Positions 24,901-30,442 of a DNA stretch of 64,000 nucleotides are shown here, piece by piece. Position numbers and translations under genes: made by a program. This stretch comes from Plazaster borealis (lineage: Eukaryota; Echinodermata; Asteroidea; Forcipulatida; Labidiasteridae). Below the pieces are notes generated by a model. That model was not told the DNA's origin and made no database searches. It saw only the letters and a program-made list of their open reading frames with translations. Position 1 is the stretch's first letter. Each line of letters opens with the position of its first letter. The DNA is taken from assembly GCA_021014325.1 (NCBI GenBank), contig CM037463.1, positions 7,323,001-7,387,000 on the forward strand. The letters are read 5' to 3'.

Positions 24901-26696
24901 TGGGGCTGTTGAAGTGGATAGAGACTGGGTACGGTTTCTTGGTCTTTATGGAAGAGACATGATTCGCAAAGCGAAGACTGAGTTTGGTCTTAGTCTCTCC
25001 CACATATTGTAGCCCACATCTCTTACATGATATGACATAGACTACATTAGGTGTGCTACATTGGGAGTCGGTCTTGATGTTGTATGAAGAGCCAGTGATA
25101 TGACTCTTTATCTTAAGTGAGGGCTTGATGTACAGACACGTTCTACATTTGGAACGGGTACATTTGTGACATATTTATATATATATATGTTTTTATTCTT
25201 CACTGCTCTTGTTTATTAACTTTTGTTCTCTGTGTTTTAGTAAATCTTTTCCATTTCACAGTAATTTGGGTGGTCGGGTTGCCGAAGTGGTTTCTTTCCT
25301 CACAACCTCAAGAACCCTGGTTCGAATCCCGCCGGGAGATACTCTGTGGATTGGGTTTTTGGTCCCTACCCGATTGCGTGGGTTTTTCCCTGGAATAATT
25401 CTCTGGGGTTTTCCTCCCACATCTAAAACTGAAAACTTTCTTCCTTGTCTTCTCTCCATGGGGTTTTTGGCTTGTGTAGTTAATAAGTTTGCTTTACTGA
25501 AAGTCCTTCTGGCTTCACAACCAGAATTAATCAATGAAATAAATGAAATTAAATAATTGTATATGATAACTTACATATCTTCTTGTTTGATTTCTATTTC
25601 CATTTCGTAAGTGATTGTGTTTGCTGTTTATTACTGATTTTACTCTGTGTATTTTTCAAATTTCAAGACTTTGTTATGCAACACGGACGGTCCCTTGAAA
25701 CACAAATTTTGTTGAATGGGCTACCTTGTATGAACAAGTTTAAATAAATAAATACTTTTATTGCATTGATTGTATGTAGTTATTGTAATTTTAGGTATAT
25801 TTTTTAGTGTATTTGTTGTATGTAGTTATTGTTTTTAATTGTATTGTATATGTCACATAACTATAGTCTTTATGTCCAACATTACAAATTCCTTTGGTTG
25901 TCTTTTAATCATTGGCTAAATAAAACATTCTGTCTATCTTTTCAAAAACAAGGCAATATATTTTCCACATTGACTATAATGAAAAACTGACAGACGAATA
26001 ATTTAAAAAAGCATCTATTTGAATTGAAATGTTTTTGCTTTCCCGATCGACAGAGCTGTCCGAGGTTTTATGGACCATGGTGCTGAAGAACGGTCTGGGC
26101 ATTCAACCCCTCTATGGCTCAGCGGTTATCTTCGCTACCTTTGCCGCCTTCGCGGTACTCACAGTCGGTATTCTGCTCCTCATGGAAGGGTTGTCTGCCT
26201 TTCTGCATGCCCTAAGACTTCATTGGTGAGTAAAGATTCCATATAAAGGCAATTTGTTTTCATTTATACCACAGGTTATTTTGGTTGGTAAGCAGTGTGC
26301 AAAGACAAAGTCCTTCCCAAATCCCACCCCACCCCTATTTTTGACTTTTCTAGGTTTAACTGTGCATTTATCAGATATGGCATGTAGGCTTTCACAAATT
26401 TCAGTTGAGGATTTTAGTTTTAGTTTATTTTTATTTTTATTTTTATTATTATTATTTTTTTATTTATTTTTTATTTTTTTTTTGGGGGGGGGGGGGCGGT
26501 ATCCAGGTCGCAATGTTTTATTGGGTTATTAAATCGTTACCACAATTGTGTCAAGTTGTTTTTTCGAACCAGTCTCATTTTTGTCTTTTCTTGTCTTGCC
26601 TGTAGGGTGGAATTCCAGAACAAGTTTTACACCGGCGAGGGGCGGGTGTTTCTTCCCTTCTCGTTCACTGTGATTCTTGAAGCAGAAGAAGAATGA
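843..26696 (+). CDS. ATP6V0A1: V-type proton ATPase 116 kDa subunit a (5'-partial, 18 exons in window)
   Basis: This gene encodes subunit a of the membrane Vo sector of the V-ATPase, which with the c-ring forms the proton path that acidifies endosomes, lysosomes and secretory vesicles. Eighteen exons join in frame and give about 785 residues up to a TGA at 26694-26696. They cover the cytosolic N-terminal half from the YVEKEI segment onward and the whole membrane half. Family landmarks are present: [17 protein letters not shown], the first membrane helix ([11 protein letters not shown]), [20 protein letters not shown] with the proton-path arginine, and [16 protein letters not shown] near the end. 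About 70 N-terminal residues are missing because those exons lie before the window. All splice phases agree. The paralogue class (a1-like) is inferred. The introns are rich in MITEs and SINEs. Confidence 0.95.
941..1840. other. intron, no element recognised
   Basis: This ATPase intron of 900 bases shows no clear repeat, RNA gene or coding signal. It has a few poly-purine and AT-rich runs only. Confidence 0.5.
1841..1969 (+). CDS. ATP6V0A1: ATP6V0A exon (ATFEKIE...DFFAE)
   Basis: This exon has 43 whole codons between acceptor ttatccag and donor gtaaag. It encodes the coiled-coil stretch of the N-terminal arm ([23 protein letters not shown]). Confidence 0.9.
2040..2355. repeat. diverged foldback repeat of the CTTAGCA / ATTTCATAGAGCTGC family
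   Basis: Repeated ttgcttag, gctaagca and tgcttagcag words in both orientations mark an old, decayed copy of the foldback family that is clearer at 51359-51597 and 52582-52785. The rest of the intron to 3036 shows nothing else. Confidence 0.4.
3037..3146 (+). CDS. ATP6V0A1: ATP6V0A exon ([10 protein letters not shown]...AVKFG)
   Basis: This exon encodes the variable linker of the N-terminal domain. The donor must be gtcagt at 3147, because only then does the split glycine codon join in frame to FVAGV in the next exon. The next base triplet would otherwise suggest a donor 3 nt later. Confidence 0.82.
3526..3907. mobile_element. TTAA-flanked foldback MITE (piggyBac-like)
   Basis: This 382-bp element is almost entirely one inverted repeat folding around position 3716, with ends AGGGACACG and CGTGTCCCT. 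It is flanked by TTAA at 3522-3525 and 3908-3911, the target duplication of piggyBac-type transposons. It has no coding capacity. The arms are nearly identical, so the insertion or the last conversion looks recent. Confidence 0.85.
4500..4697. repeat. possible MITE with weak terminal inverted repeats
   Basis: GCCGGTTTATA near 4513 is matched in inverse by TATAAACCAGC near 4686, and the interior is non-coding. This is suggestive only. Confidence 0.3.
4821..4947 (+). CDS. ATP6V0A1: ATP6V0A exon ([20 protein letters not shown])
   Basis: The acceptor is aactgtag and the donor gtatgt. The FVAGV...RE+xPxFE+xLWR segment is one of the most conserved parts of the cytosolic domain in all subunit a proteins. 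Confidence 0.93.
5255..5378. repeat. short foldback repeat built on CTACGGCTAC
   Basis: The left arm (ggcggctacagctacggc) is matched in inverse by gccgtagctgaagccacc on the right, about 60 bases later. It uses the same GTAGCC words as the minisatellite at 232-405. Confidence 0.55.
5481..5830. mobile_element. TTAA-flanked MITE, family AGGCACTG (diverged)
   Basis: TTAA lies at 5477-5480 and 5831-5834. The interior shares long stretches with the copy at 7747-8081 (for example caatt, cacaggtttgtt and catatgttg words). It is non-coding and lies 79 bases before an ATPase exon. Confidence 0.7.
5910..5992 (+). CDS. ATP6V0A1: ATP6V0A exon ([18 protein letters not shown])
   Basis: This exon encodes the beta strand VFIAFFQG and the KKVCEG helix that follow in the N-terminal domain. 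The acceptor is gcaaacag and the donor gtaaga. It ends inside a glycine codon. Confidence 0.92.
6116..6303. repeat. foldback repeat of the ATTTCATAGAGCTGC family
   Basis: It starts with aatttcatagagttgcttaag and ends with gtgcttaagcagctctgaaat in inverse orientation. The internal ccagtcacaa and ttttggctggtaacc words recur in all copies. Confidence 0.7.
6304..7384. other. AT-rich intron remainder, no element recognised
   Basis: This is T-rich sequence with pyrimidine runs near 6475-6535 and no recognisable element, RNA gene or exon before the acceptor at 7384. Confidence 0.45.
7385..7478 (+). CDS. ATP6V0A1: ATP6V0A exon ([11 protein letters not shown]...LEDLKR)
   Basis: The acceptor is ctgccaccag and the donor gtaatt. 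It encodes F.A.LYPCPE, a family hallmark, followed by the helix that runs into the coiled coil. Confidence 0.9.
7607..8148. mobile_element. foldback repeat interrupted by a TTAA MITE
   Basis: The outer element begins ggctcaattttatcaagctg and resumes after 8085 with gcaagagttttctgtgc, ending with gaatttgggccc. The inner MITE splits it at a TTAA, which gives the insertion order. Confidence 0.7.
7747..8081. mobile_element. TTAA-flanked MITE, family AGGCACTG (nested)
   Basis: The ends are AGGCCCTGTACAC and GTGTACAATACCT, with TTAA duplicated at 7743-7746 and 8082-8085. It is inserted in the foldback repeat 7607-8148. Confidence 0.8.
8182..8394 (+). CDS. ATP6V0A1: ATP6V0A exon ([13 protein letters not shown]...ALQLGN)
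   Basis: This exon has 71 whole codons and a perfect gtgagt donor. It encodes [25 protein letters not shown] and LIAECWCP, which end the cytosolic domain. Third codon positions are markedly richer in G and C than in neighbouring exons. Confidence 0.95.
8517..9105 (+). repeat. 18-bp minisatellite (ATGTGATGCTCTGGTCCC)
   Basis: This array of about 590 bp is built from 18-bp units with two main variants (gatgctctgg and gagactctgg) plus a longer variant holding gatctggtcca. It stays open in several frames on both strands only because the unit length is a multiple of three and lacks stops. It sits in the intron before the exon at 9534. Confidence 0.92.
9257..9335 (+). repeat. fragment of SINE family 3
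   Basis: The string gctgagtgtgcagtgcttatcacacatcgg matches the body of the SINEs at 27545 and 44628, with no tRNA-like head. Confidence 0.5.
9534..9684 (+). CDS. ATP6V0A1: ATP6V0A exon ([12 protein letters not shown]...YREVNP)
   Basis: This exon encodes [19 protein letters not shown] and [13 protein letters not shown], just before the first membrane helix. Its last 24 bases and the donor gtaaaa are the first unit of a 14-copy tandem array that continues to 10226. Using any later copy would read a TAG at 9694-9696, so only the first donor keeps the frame. Confidence 0.94.
9661..10226 (+). repeat. 14-copy 40/41-bp tandem array duplicating an exon end and splice donor
   Basis: Fourteen head-to-tail units start at 9661, 9702, 9742, 9782, 9822, 9862, 9902, 9943, 9984, 10024, 10064, 10104, 10145 and 10186. 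Each holds a 24-base copy of the end of the ATPase exon at 9534-9684 and 16 or 17 bases of intron, including the donor (TCCAG|GTAAAG or TCCAG|GTAAAA). Unit 1 is the real exon end. Units 4, 5, 6, 7 and 11 carry single changes. Unit 6 alters the donor context to tcaag. Confidence 0.97.
10238..10556. repeat. mosaic of SINE fragments with a tRNA-like B-box
   Basis: A family-3 SINE tail (tattctttatcc) is followed at 10436-10556 by two inverted copies of a tRNA-like head. These carry ctagagcggaaattgaacctgcgacctcc on one strand and agattcaagtcccgctctagta on the other. Confidence 0.45.
10629..10768 (+). CDS. ATP6V0A1: ATP6V0A exon ([18 protein letters not shown])
   Basis: This exon encodes the first transmembrane helix, from [21 protein letters not shown] to the [10 protein letters not shown] helix. 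The acceptor is gtccgacag and the donor gtaaaa. Confidence 0.95.
10818..11090 (-). mobile_element. SINE family 2 (tRNA-like head, tail TTTCATTTCATT)
   Basis: On the minus strand it reads from a B-box-like GGTTCAAATCCCGC, through ATTGGGTTTTCAGTCCCTACC and CTTCCTTCTTTGTC, to the tail in (aaatg)n. The same family occurs at 12126-12405 and 25268-25556. Confidence 0.75.
11468..11616 (+). CDS. ATP6V0A1: ATP6V0A exon ([16 protein letters not shown]...MENYT)
   Basis: This exon encodes the second membrane helix ([22 protein letters not shown]) and the luminal start [13 protein letters not shown]. The acceptor is ttcccccctag and the donor gtatgt. It ends two bases into a threonine codon. Confidence 0.94.
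11690..11760. repeat. fragment of the ATTTCATAGAGCTGC foldback family
   Basis: Only the internal ttttggctggtaacctgttt and the gtgcttagca arm remain. Confidence 0.4.
12126..12405 (-). mobile_element. SINE family 2
   Basis: It is the same order of blocks as 10818-11090, about equally well preserved, with the (catttcattt) tail at its left end. It lies 127 bases upstream of an ATPase exon. Confidence 0.75.
12532..12619 (+). CDS. ATP6V0A1: ATP6V0A exon (luminal loop ESLLDQP...YGLDP)
   Basis: This short exon encodes the luminal loop after the second helix and ends PYPYGLDP, which matches the family's PxGxDP before the conserved tryptophan. The donor is gtaggt. Confidence 0.88.
12716..13079 (-). 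mobile_element. SINE family 1 (tRNA-Leu-like head)
   Basis: On the minus strand it starts with a tRNA-Leu(CAA)-like head (cgtggcagagc..., gactcaagctctgg) and a B-box (gggttcaagtccc). The body follows, and it ends near taccaag-att at the left. Plus-strand copies lie at 13714, 17522 and 20462. Confidence 0.8.
13140..13260 (+). repeat. partial tRNA-Leu-like SINE head
   Basis: The A-box-like tggctgagtggtctag and gactcaagttcc are followed by a decayed B-box (gggtttgggtctcc). The body is short and differs from family 1. Confidence 0.5.
13305..13450 (+). pseudogene. 3' end of a LINE reverse transcriptase ORF (decayed)
   Basis: The plus strand reads [20 protein letters not shown] followed by a broken frame. 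The PRTAxLWNSLP motif is typical of the C-terminus of several LINE ORF2 proteins. It is about 150 bases long, non-functional and intronic. Confidence 0.6.
13580..13698 (+). CDS. ATP6V0A1: ATP6V0A exon ([20 protein letters not shown])
   Basis: This exon encodes W..xxNKLxFLNxFKM+xS and the helix [19 protein letters not shown]. The acceptor is tctctgcag and the donor gtaagt. Confidence 0.95.
13714..14158 (+). mobile_element. SINE family 1, full length
   Basis: The tRNA-Leu-like head (gtggccgagcgaataag, gactcaagctctgg, gggttcaagtcccgg) is followed by the body with gtgtaatgcacg and ggtgttcctgg, and a (tta)n tail. It starts 16 bases after an ATPase splice donor. Confidence 0.85.
14884..15060 (+). 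mobile_element. SINE family 1 head, chimeric or truncated
   Basis: A well-kept tRNA-Leu-like head (gtggccgagcggtctag ... gggttcaaatccc) joins after about 110 bases to a duplicated gattgcttcgtaaaaagttggg. The family body is missing. Confidence 0.7.
15061..15373. other. intron remainder before exon, possible second SINE body
   Basis: The sequence up to about 15280 (ccccaggtgtgggtgtgtgcccctgg, cagttgattgggg) looks repeat-derived, but I see no second copy in the window. Confidence 0.3.
15374..15584 (+). CDS. ATP6V0A1: ATP6V0A exon ([18 protein letters not shown]...FPNQ)
   Basis: This exon encodes the helix [23 protein letters not shown] and the [13 protein letters not shown] helix. The acceptor is cctgccctcag and the donor gtatga. 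A small 24-bp tandem repeat begins soon after the donor. Confidence 0.95.
15640..15741 (+). repeat. 24-bp tandem repeat (TTCTCTATGCACTAGGCACCAGTG)
   Basis: There are about four units, the first two diverged, directly followed by a TTAA MITE. Confidence 0.85.
15770..16137. mobile_element. TTAA-flanked MITE, family AGGCACTG
   Basis: The ends are AGGCACTGAACACG and CGTGTACAGTGCCT, with TTAA at 15766-15769 and 16138-16141. It has 368 bp and a foldback interior. Confidence 0.88.
16335..16692. mobile_element. MITE, family AGGCACTG (inverse orientation, left end eroded)
   Basis: The right end GTGTCCAGTGCCT is followed by TTAA at 16693-16696. The left end (ttttacacgtttgg) has lost its first bases. 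It sits beside a fragment of the ATTTCATAGAGCTGC foldback family (16225-16335). Confidence 0.75.
16771..16884 (+). CDS. ATP6V0A1: ATP6V0A exon ([20 protein letters not shown])
   Basis: This exon has 38 whole codons with acceptor ttttattcag and donor gtaaga. It encodes the helix [17 protein letters not shown] and the start of the variable cytosolic loop. Confidence 0.94.
17522..17945 (+). mobile_element. SINE family 1, full length (tRNA-Leu-like head)
   Basis: The first 82 bases fold like tRNA-Leu: A-box tggccgagcgg, anticodon region gactcaagc, variable arm, and B-box gggttcgagtccc. The 340-bp body and a (tta)n tail follow. Because the body and copies elsewhere share one structure, this is a SINE and not a tRNA gene. 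Confidence 0.88.
17946..19351. other. intron, no clear element
   Basis: It contains a 13-base G run near 18453-18465 and a polyG/A stretch. No exon, RNA gene or family copy is recognised. Confidence 0.45.
19352..19540. repeat. GCCTCTGTTGCCCCTGG repeat family
   Basis: The order of gcccttgtcttgggccttggtgccc, aaggttccccatagatt and gaaattccag matches the copies at 35652, 37798 (inverse) and 43787. Confidence 0.65.
20113..20262 (+). repeat. partial SINE family 2
   Basis: It has the body blocks tggattgggttttcagtc and catctaaaactgag without the head. A run of nine C lies inside. Confidence 0.55.
20462..20885 (+). mobile_element. SINE family 1, full length
   Basis: The head is tgtcgtggctgagcgg with B-box gggttcgaatccc. 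The body ends aaagggctatataag and the tail is (tta)n. Confidence 0.87.
21370..21425. repeat. end of the GTCTGCTGCCACCTAGCGCC repeat
   Basis: The same 20-base string ends the insertion at 54661-54780. Only one end is visible here. Confidence 0.5.
21779..21900. repeat. foldback repeat with arms TTCCAATTT(T/C)ATGGCTC
   Basis: The left arm (ttatggctccgcttaccgcgg) is matched in inverse by ccgcggtaagcagagccatg on the right. It is about 120 bp and non-coding. Confidence 0.7.
21901..22532. other. intron remainder before the acidic-loop exon
   Basis: No element is recognised. The region just before 22533 is C-rich, and its open frames do not resemble subunit a. Confidence 0.4.
22533..22685 (+). CDS. 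ATP6V0A1: ATP6V0A exon (variable acidic cytosolic loop)
   Basis: This exon has 51 codons, rich in Ser, Gln and acidic residues, and lies where all subunit a proteins have a poorly conserved loop before (E/D)F(D/E)F. It is placed by open frame, phase and position, not by similarity. The donor is either gtcagt at 22686 or gtgagt at 22692. Both keep the frame and differ by Val-Ser. The preceding intron is 5.6 kb. Confidence 0.72.
22721..23028. mobile_element. MITE related to 46274-46618 (TTAA-type)
   Basis: It shares gttgtccacgcaggaagaata, tctgagaa.cgttac and gtgatatattttt with the copy at 46274. The left flank is TTAG, a decayed TTAA. Confidence 0.6.
23528..23786 (+). repeat. 32-bp minisatellite, eight units
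   Basis: The two half-units ATGTTCCGACACCCCT and ATGTTCCGACAACCAT alternate, with near-perfect identity across eight copies. Confidence 0.95.
23787..23900. repeat. telomere-like link plus inverted copies of the same minisatellite
   Basis: After the 32-bp array comes gggtaagggttagggttagg. It is followed from 23831 by four inverse-orientation units (GTCGGAACATAGG). The whole is an imperfect palindrome around a TTAGGG-like core. Confidence 0.85.
23989..24106 (+). CDS. ATP6V0A1: ATP6V0A exon ([20 protein letters not shown])
   Basis: This exon encodes [31 protein letters not shown], the most conserved block of the family. The arginine of YLRLWA is the residue known to be essential for proton transport. 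The acceptor is tcttgcag and the donor gtatgt. Confidence 0.97.
24178..25178 (-). mobile_element. Penelope-like element, 5'-truncated
   Basis: The minus strand carries the C-terminal coding part of a Penelope-like retroelement followed by a 3' non-coding tail. It sits between TATATA-rich runs, as is usual for these elements. The reverse transcriptase part is missing. The tail ends in CGAAAGCTAAGGCCATC, preceded by a hammerhead-like CTGAAGA core (24215-24241). Confidence 0.75.
24755..25174 (-). pseudogene. GIY-YIG endonuclease domain of a Penelope-like element
   Basis: About 140 codons stay open on the minus strand to a stop at 24757-24755. They start with a Cys-rich linker (CHKC, CRTC), then [17 protein letters not shown], the GIY-YIG core, [13 protein letters not shown] and [15 protein letters not shown]. 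This is the C-terminal endonuclease order of Penelope-like elements. The remnant lacks its polymerase, so it is not a working gene. Confidence 0.78.
25268..25556 (+). mobile_element. SINE family 2, best copy
   Basis: The B-box ggttcgaatcccgcc, the blocks ggattgggtttttggtccc and catctaaaactgaaaac, and the (aaatg/a)n tail are all present. Confidence 0.82.
25600..25935 (+). repeat. LINE-type 3' ends with short-unit tails
   Basis: ctaccttgtatgaacaagtttaaataaataaata is followed by a second unit ending ctaaataaaacattctgtctatc. Both look like 3' ends of non-LTR elements. The family is not assigned. Confidence 0.45.
26054..26225 (+). CDS. ATP6V0A1: ATP6V0A exon ([11 protein letters not shown]...HALRLHW)
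   Basis: This exon encodes LSEVLWTMV, the helix [32 protein letters not shown], and ends two bases into a tryptophan codon before gtgagt. The split codon at its start reads GAG (Glu), where most animal homologues have Gln (AHAQLSEVLW). Confidence 0.95.
26606..26696 (+). CDS. ATP6V0A1: ATP6V0A terminal exon ([12 protein letters not shown]...stop)
   Basis: The acceptor is cttgcctgtag. It encodes [21 protein letters not shown] and a short acidic tail ending in TGA at 26694-26696, as in animal subunit a proteins. Confidence 0.95.
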
Positions 26697-26920
26697 GCAC
26701 CAGCAGGAGAGTAAAATGGATCGGATTTATAGCGAGAAATTCATGGTTTATGACTTAACTACTGATAATGTGTAAACAAAGAGATTTTATGAAGGGTTTA
26801 GATAATTAAGTTTTGTTTTATTTCAGTAAATACGCAAAAACATTCCCCCAAAAAAATTATTATTTGTGCTTGCAATGCATTGTTTTCTAATCAAATTGTG
26901 TTACTTTCCCTTTGCTCACA

Positions 26921-26982
26921 CCTATATTCCAACACCCCAAATGTATTTTCCTAATCTTAACCCTAACCCCAACCCTAACCCC
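26921..26982. repeat. second copy of the ATGTTCCGACA / telomere-like module
   Basis: cctatattccaacacccc, then tattttcctaa, then ccctaaccccaaccctaacccc matches the inverse complement of 23805-23850. Confidence 0.7.
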
Positions 26983-27220
26983 ACGGAGCTCTGGAAGTGC
27001 CATCCAACTTGTTGAGATACTGAGATAATTTAGTGCAGTACGATAACATCATAAACGTAAGATGACGACATCCTGAGAATGACAACTTCTTGAAAGTAGA
27101 ATGTCGTCTTCCCGAGATAATTTATCTTGGGATGTCGATATCTTACTTTCATGATGTCATCATCCTGCAGTAAATTATCTCATGATCTTAACATGTCGGA
27201 TGGCACTTCCAGAGCTCCGT
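26983..27220. mobile_element. MITE with perfect 23-bp terminal inverted repeats
   Basis: The termini 26983-27005 and 27198-27220 are exact inverse copies (acggagctctggaagtgcc...). The interior holds repeated gatgtcgt/tcttgag words in both directions. It is directly joined to the telomere-like module. Confidence 0.8.
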
Positions 27221-27544
27221 ACTTACAGACCTTTTTGCCAGCAATGACTCTAAACCCTGTACACCTATTATCTGCCGAACTACAGTATCAGATGAAAAAC
27301 ATGGCAAAAATAAATATACATCACGTTAAAGAGAACCAAGTGTTCTTTCCAACAGGGAGTATCTTTATTTGCAAGGCAGTAAGCAGTGAATGTTTATTGT
27401 AATTGTTGTAGCAATGAGTGCCTGTAGGCAGGAACAGTGCTTATGCACTGTGACTAGTCAGGCAGATATGGGTCAGCACTCAAATCTGTACGTTCCCTTC
27501 TGTGCCCCTTCATTTTTATAACGGGCATGAACTGCCTCTACCCA

Positions 27545-27735
27545 CTGGGCTAGCTCGGTGATCTAGTGGTAAGACATCTGCTCTAGCAATGCAAAGGTCA
27601 TGGATTCGAATCTCACCCGAGTGATTTGCCTGTGGATTTTGTTCACAGAACTCGGGAAAGTACTGAGTATACAGTGCTTAATACACATCGGTGTAAGGGT
27701 AAAAACAAATTATATTCTTTATCCCCGATGCAAAA
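27545..27735 (+). mobile_element. SINE family 3 (tRNA-like head)
   Basis: The A-box gatctagtggtaagacat and B-box ggattcgaatctc are followed by gtgcttaatacacatcgg and a tail with tattctttatcc. Further copies lie at 44628 and, interrupted, at 51321. Confidence 0.78.
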
Positions 27736-28365
27736 TGCCTGTTTATTGCATGATTGGTTGAAAATCAAAGTTGTCCAAGTTGTTGGAATCTTTTGACCAA
27801 GCTCGCCCTGTTCAACTTTGAAGATTGACATTTACAGACAACTTTTTGCATCAGGTGCTTTTTTTTCTGGATGTGCAGTCCATGCTGTGATTGGTCCATT
27901 GTACCAGCTTGATCATTCATACTGCAACAATTTATTCATATGAATGCATTGAACGCTTTAATAACAACGTTTTCTTGTGATCATGACATTTTGTTAAAAA
28001 TGGTTGCCAAATTTTATTTTATTATGCTTATTTTGAATTTTCCTTACCTTTTTGAAGCTATTATCATTCCATTGTCTTGTATCAAATATCTTTTGTAATT
28101 CTTTATAAAAAAATTTTGATTTAATAAAATTGACAGAATATCATTATAAAAAAACAAGTTATATTCTTGTCTCATTGAGGTGCATTCTTTCAAATCATTT
28201 TACAGAAGAATAATCTCAATATCTACAGAAAATATACCTGTGAATTTTCATAAGGTTCGCAGATCGGAAAATCTGATTTTTGATTTGTTTAGCCCTCGGT
28301 AAATCAGTAATACTACTAAATTGGTTTGTATATATGAAACAAAAGGTACCTCGACAAGGATACTC

Positions 28366-28850
28366 TTCATTATGTTGTCGTAGCTTTAGCCCTCTCTCGA
28401 ATTGACTGTGGCAATTTTCCTTTTTGGGGGGTGCTACGTCATATGAATTGGATAGAGTTCAAAGATGGCAAAATAGTGCAGCTCGTTTGGGTTGTTCCAC
28501 ACCCTTGAGGGAACATATTACCCCATCACTCCGGGAACTTCATTGGCCGATTAGAAAACGGATTCATTTTAAACTTGCTCTTTTTGTTTAAAATCCTTGA
28601 ACAAAACTACTCCTAGCTATCTTTCCAATTTACTGTCTTATTACACTCCTCCATGTTGTCTTCTGTCCACACTTGACATCACTCACTTGACCGCTCCTGT
28701 GCAAACATAGCTCTGGGTCAACAAAAAATCAGTGTAGCTGGACCAATGATTTGCAACTCTCTCCCTCCTGTCATTAGGGAATCTGTTGTTTCTGTTGAGT
28801 GCGCTATAATTTTGATGGAATAGCGCCTTATAAATTTTAATTGTAAGGCC
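28366..28850 (+). pseudogene. decayed LINE reverse transcriptase C-terminus (CR1/L2-like)
   Basis: The broken frames read LSRIDCGN, ITPSLRELHWPIRKRIHFKLALFV, then after a frameshift the LSVAGPMICNSLPPVIRESV-type end. Several stops and frameshifts show that it is inactive. It lies between the two convergent genes. Confidence 0.75.
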
Positions 28851-30403
28851 CTTCAAACATAATTTATGACGTGTGCAACCAAGACCAGGCTATAAGGAAG
28901 CCTATCAAAGCTTGTACAATTTGTAGGTCAGCCCTTGTACTCCACAAAATTCTCAATTTCTTTCCCTCAAGGTTCAAACATTTTGTCTTATTGAAAACCA
29001 ATTAAAGATGCTAGGACAGATTTTGTTACCTATTTAGAAAATTTGATTTAAATTTTAAATAGCCATTTTAATAGATTCCAGAAAGTTACAAGCTTTCATT
29101 TTAAGTATTGCACAAAAAAACTGCCGATGATTGAACTAAAAATGAATTTGTCTCACATTCATCAGCCATGTACATGTACAATTTATTTTAAATGTTAACA
29201 TGTATTTGTGCATTGTCTGTTGCATGGGAAAGTTTTTGTATGTTTTGTTTTTTTTCGTTTTGAAACAGCATCATCTGTCCAAAGTCGTTTCAGAGAAAAG
29301 ATTCTCTAAACAAAATTATTTCTGAAAAAATCCAGCCATGCAACTTCAAGTGAAGAAGATCAAGACAAAGAAAAAAAAAACACAAAAAACTACACAAAGA
29401 TGACAATTGTTTATAAGACAAATAGTTTAATGAAGCAGCAACCCAATGTTTTTACAATCTAAACTCCTTAAATAGGAAAATTGCAACATTAGAGCTACTG
29501 TTAAAACAATAAGCTGGAAGTCAAATGGAAAAAATGTATTCAGAAATGCTCAAAAATTTAAATTTGCAAGTTGTTGACGCAAAGAGCTACTACTTCCAAA
29601 CATGTCCTTCCTGAAGTGAATTGCACTCCGCACTAATGCCAAACAGAAGCCAAGTACACTGCTCTCAGACAAACGTGTCAAATTTCGTACATGTTCAAGT
29701 TTTATGTTTACTTGTGTGTACTGACTATATAACTAGTGCAGTTTGGCGTGTCTGTGATCATGTAAGTGGTTTAATGTTTGTCTGATAGCCAGGTATTATG
29801 AGCAAAAGTGATGTCATTAGCACAAAGTGATTTTACTAAAAGAGGAAAACTTTCAATAATATTCAATCAAAACGGACTTGAATTTGACCTTTTGACTGAC
29901 AAAAAATTCCTCCTTGGAATGTAAAGATCCAGTAGTTGTTGAAATCCAATGACGTCATTGTTTCAAATTTTCGCTCTGAAAAAGTCAGTTATGAACCAAA
30001 ACATCCATGGACAATAATGTAGAGACCCATTCGTCTCAAAATGATGTCATCAGATGTTTTGGATGTTGAACAATTTTGCACTGGAATGATAGCAATTTAC
30101 ACCATTTTAACGTGGGGTTAGAGACTTGTAATTTTTCCCCCAATCACATGAGGACTCTATCTATTGGAAAAGGAGTACTGGGGTACAACACAAAATTGAA
30201 TTGGTCATTTCCCTTACTCTTTAAAAGAGTGTCCGCAATAATGTCCTCCTTCCATGCAACCATCTCTACTACATTTGAAAAAAAGAACACTTTCTTAAAA
30301 ACTCCAAGAGCACCAAATGCGGTTATATATTGGGCCGAAACGGAGGGGTAATGACAATAATCATAAAGTAGCGGCCTGCAGCGAAACAAACGATAGGCAG
30401 TGA
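28851..30403. other. intergenic / KANSL2 3' UTR, convergent gene ends
   Basis: This AT-rich stretch has no clear element. A minus-strand AATAAA at 29187-29182 could end KANSL2, but this is unproven. Confidence 0.4.
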
Positions 30404-30442
30404 TCACGTTCCAACTTGAGATTCTATCACCCCCTCCATAAC
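30404..30442 (-). CDS. KANSL2: KANSL2 terminal exon (tentative)
   Basis: A strong acceptor (tgtgtccttgcag) opens a 12-codon frame ending in TGA, in phase with the donor of exon 7. It has no conserved sequence, so this rests on splice signals alone. Confidence 0.45.
   Translation of the reverse strand, partial: VMEGVIESQVGT

Larger units (their letters stand above)
26697..28141 (+). other. ATP6V0A 3' UTR and downstream region
   Basis: This is the AT-rich region after the stop. It contains a telomere-like module (26921-26982), a MITE (26983-27220) and a SINE (27545-27735). An AATAAA lies at 28123-28128 and another near 27309. Which one ends the transcript cannot be told from sequence. Confidence 0.4.

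Noticed and set aside
28366..28850. Functional reverse transcriptase gene
   Set aside because: The frame is broken by several stops and shifts and only the C-terminal end is present.
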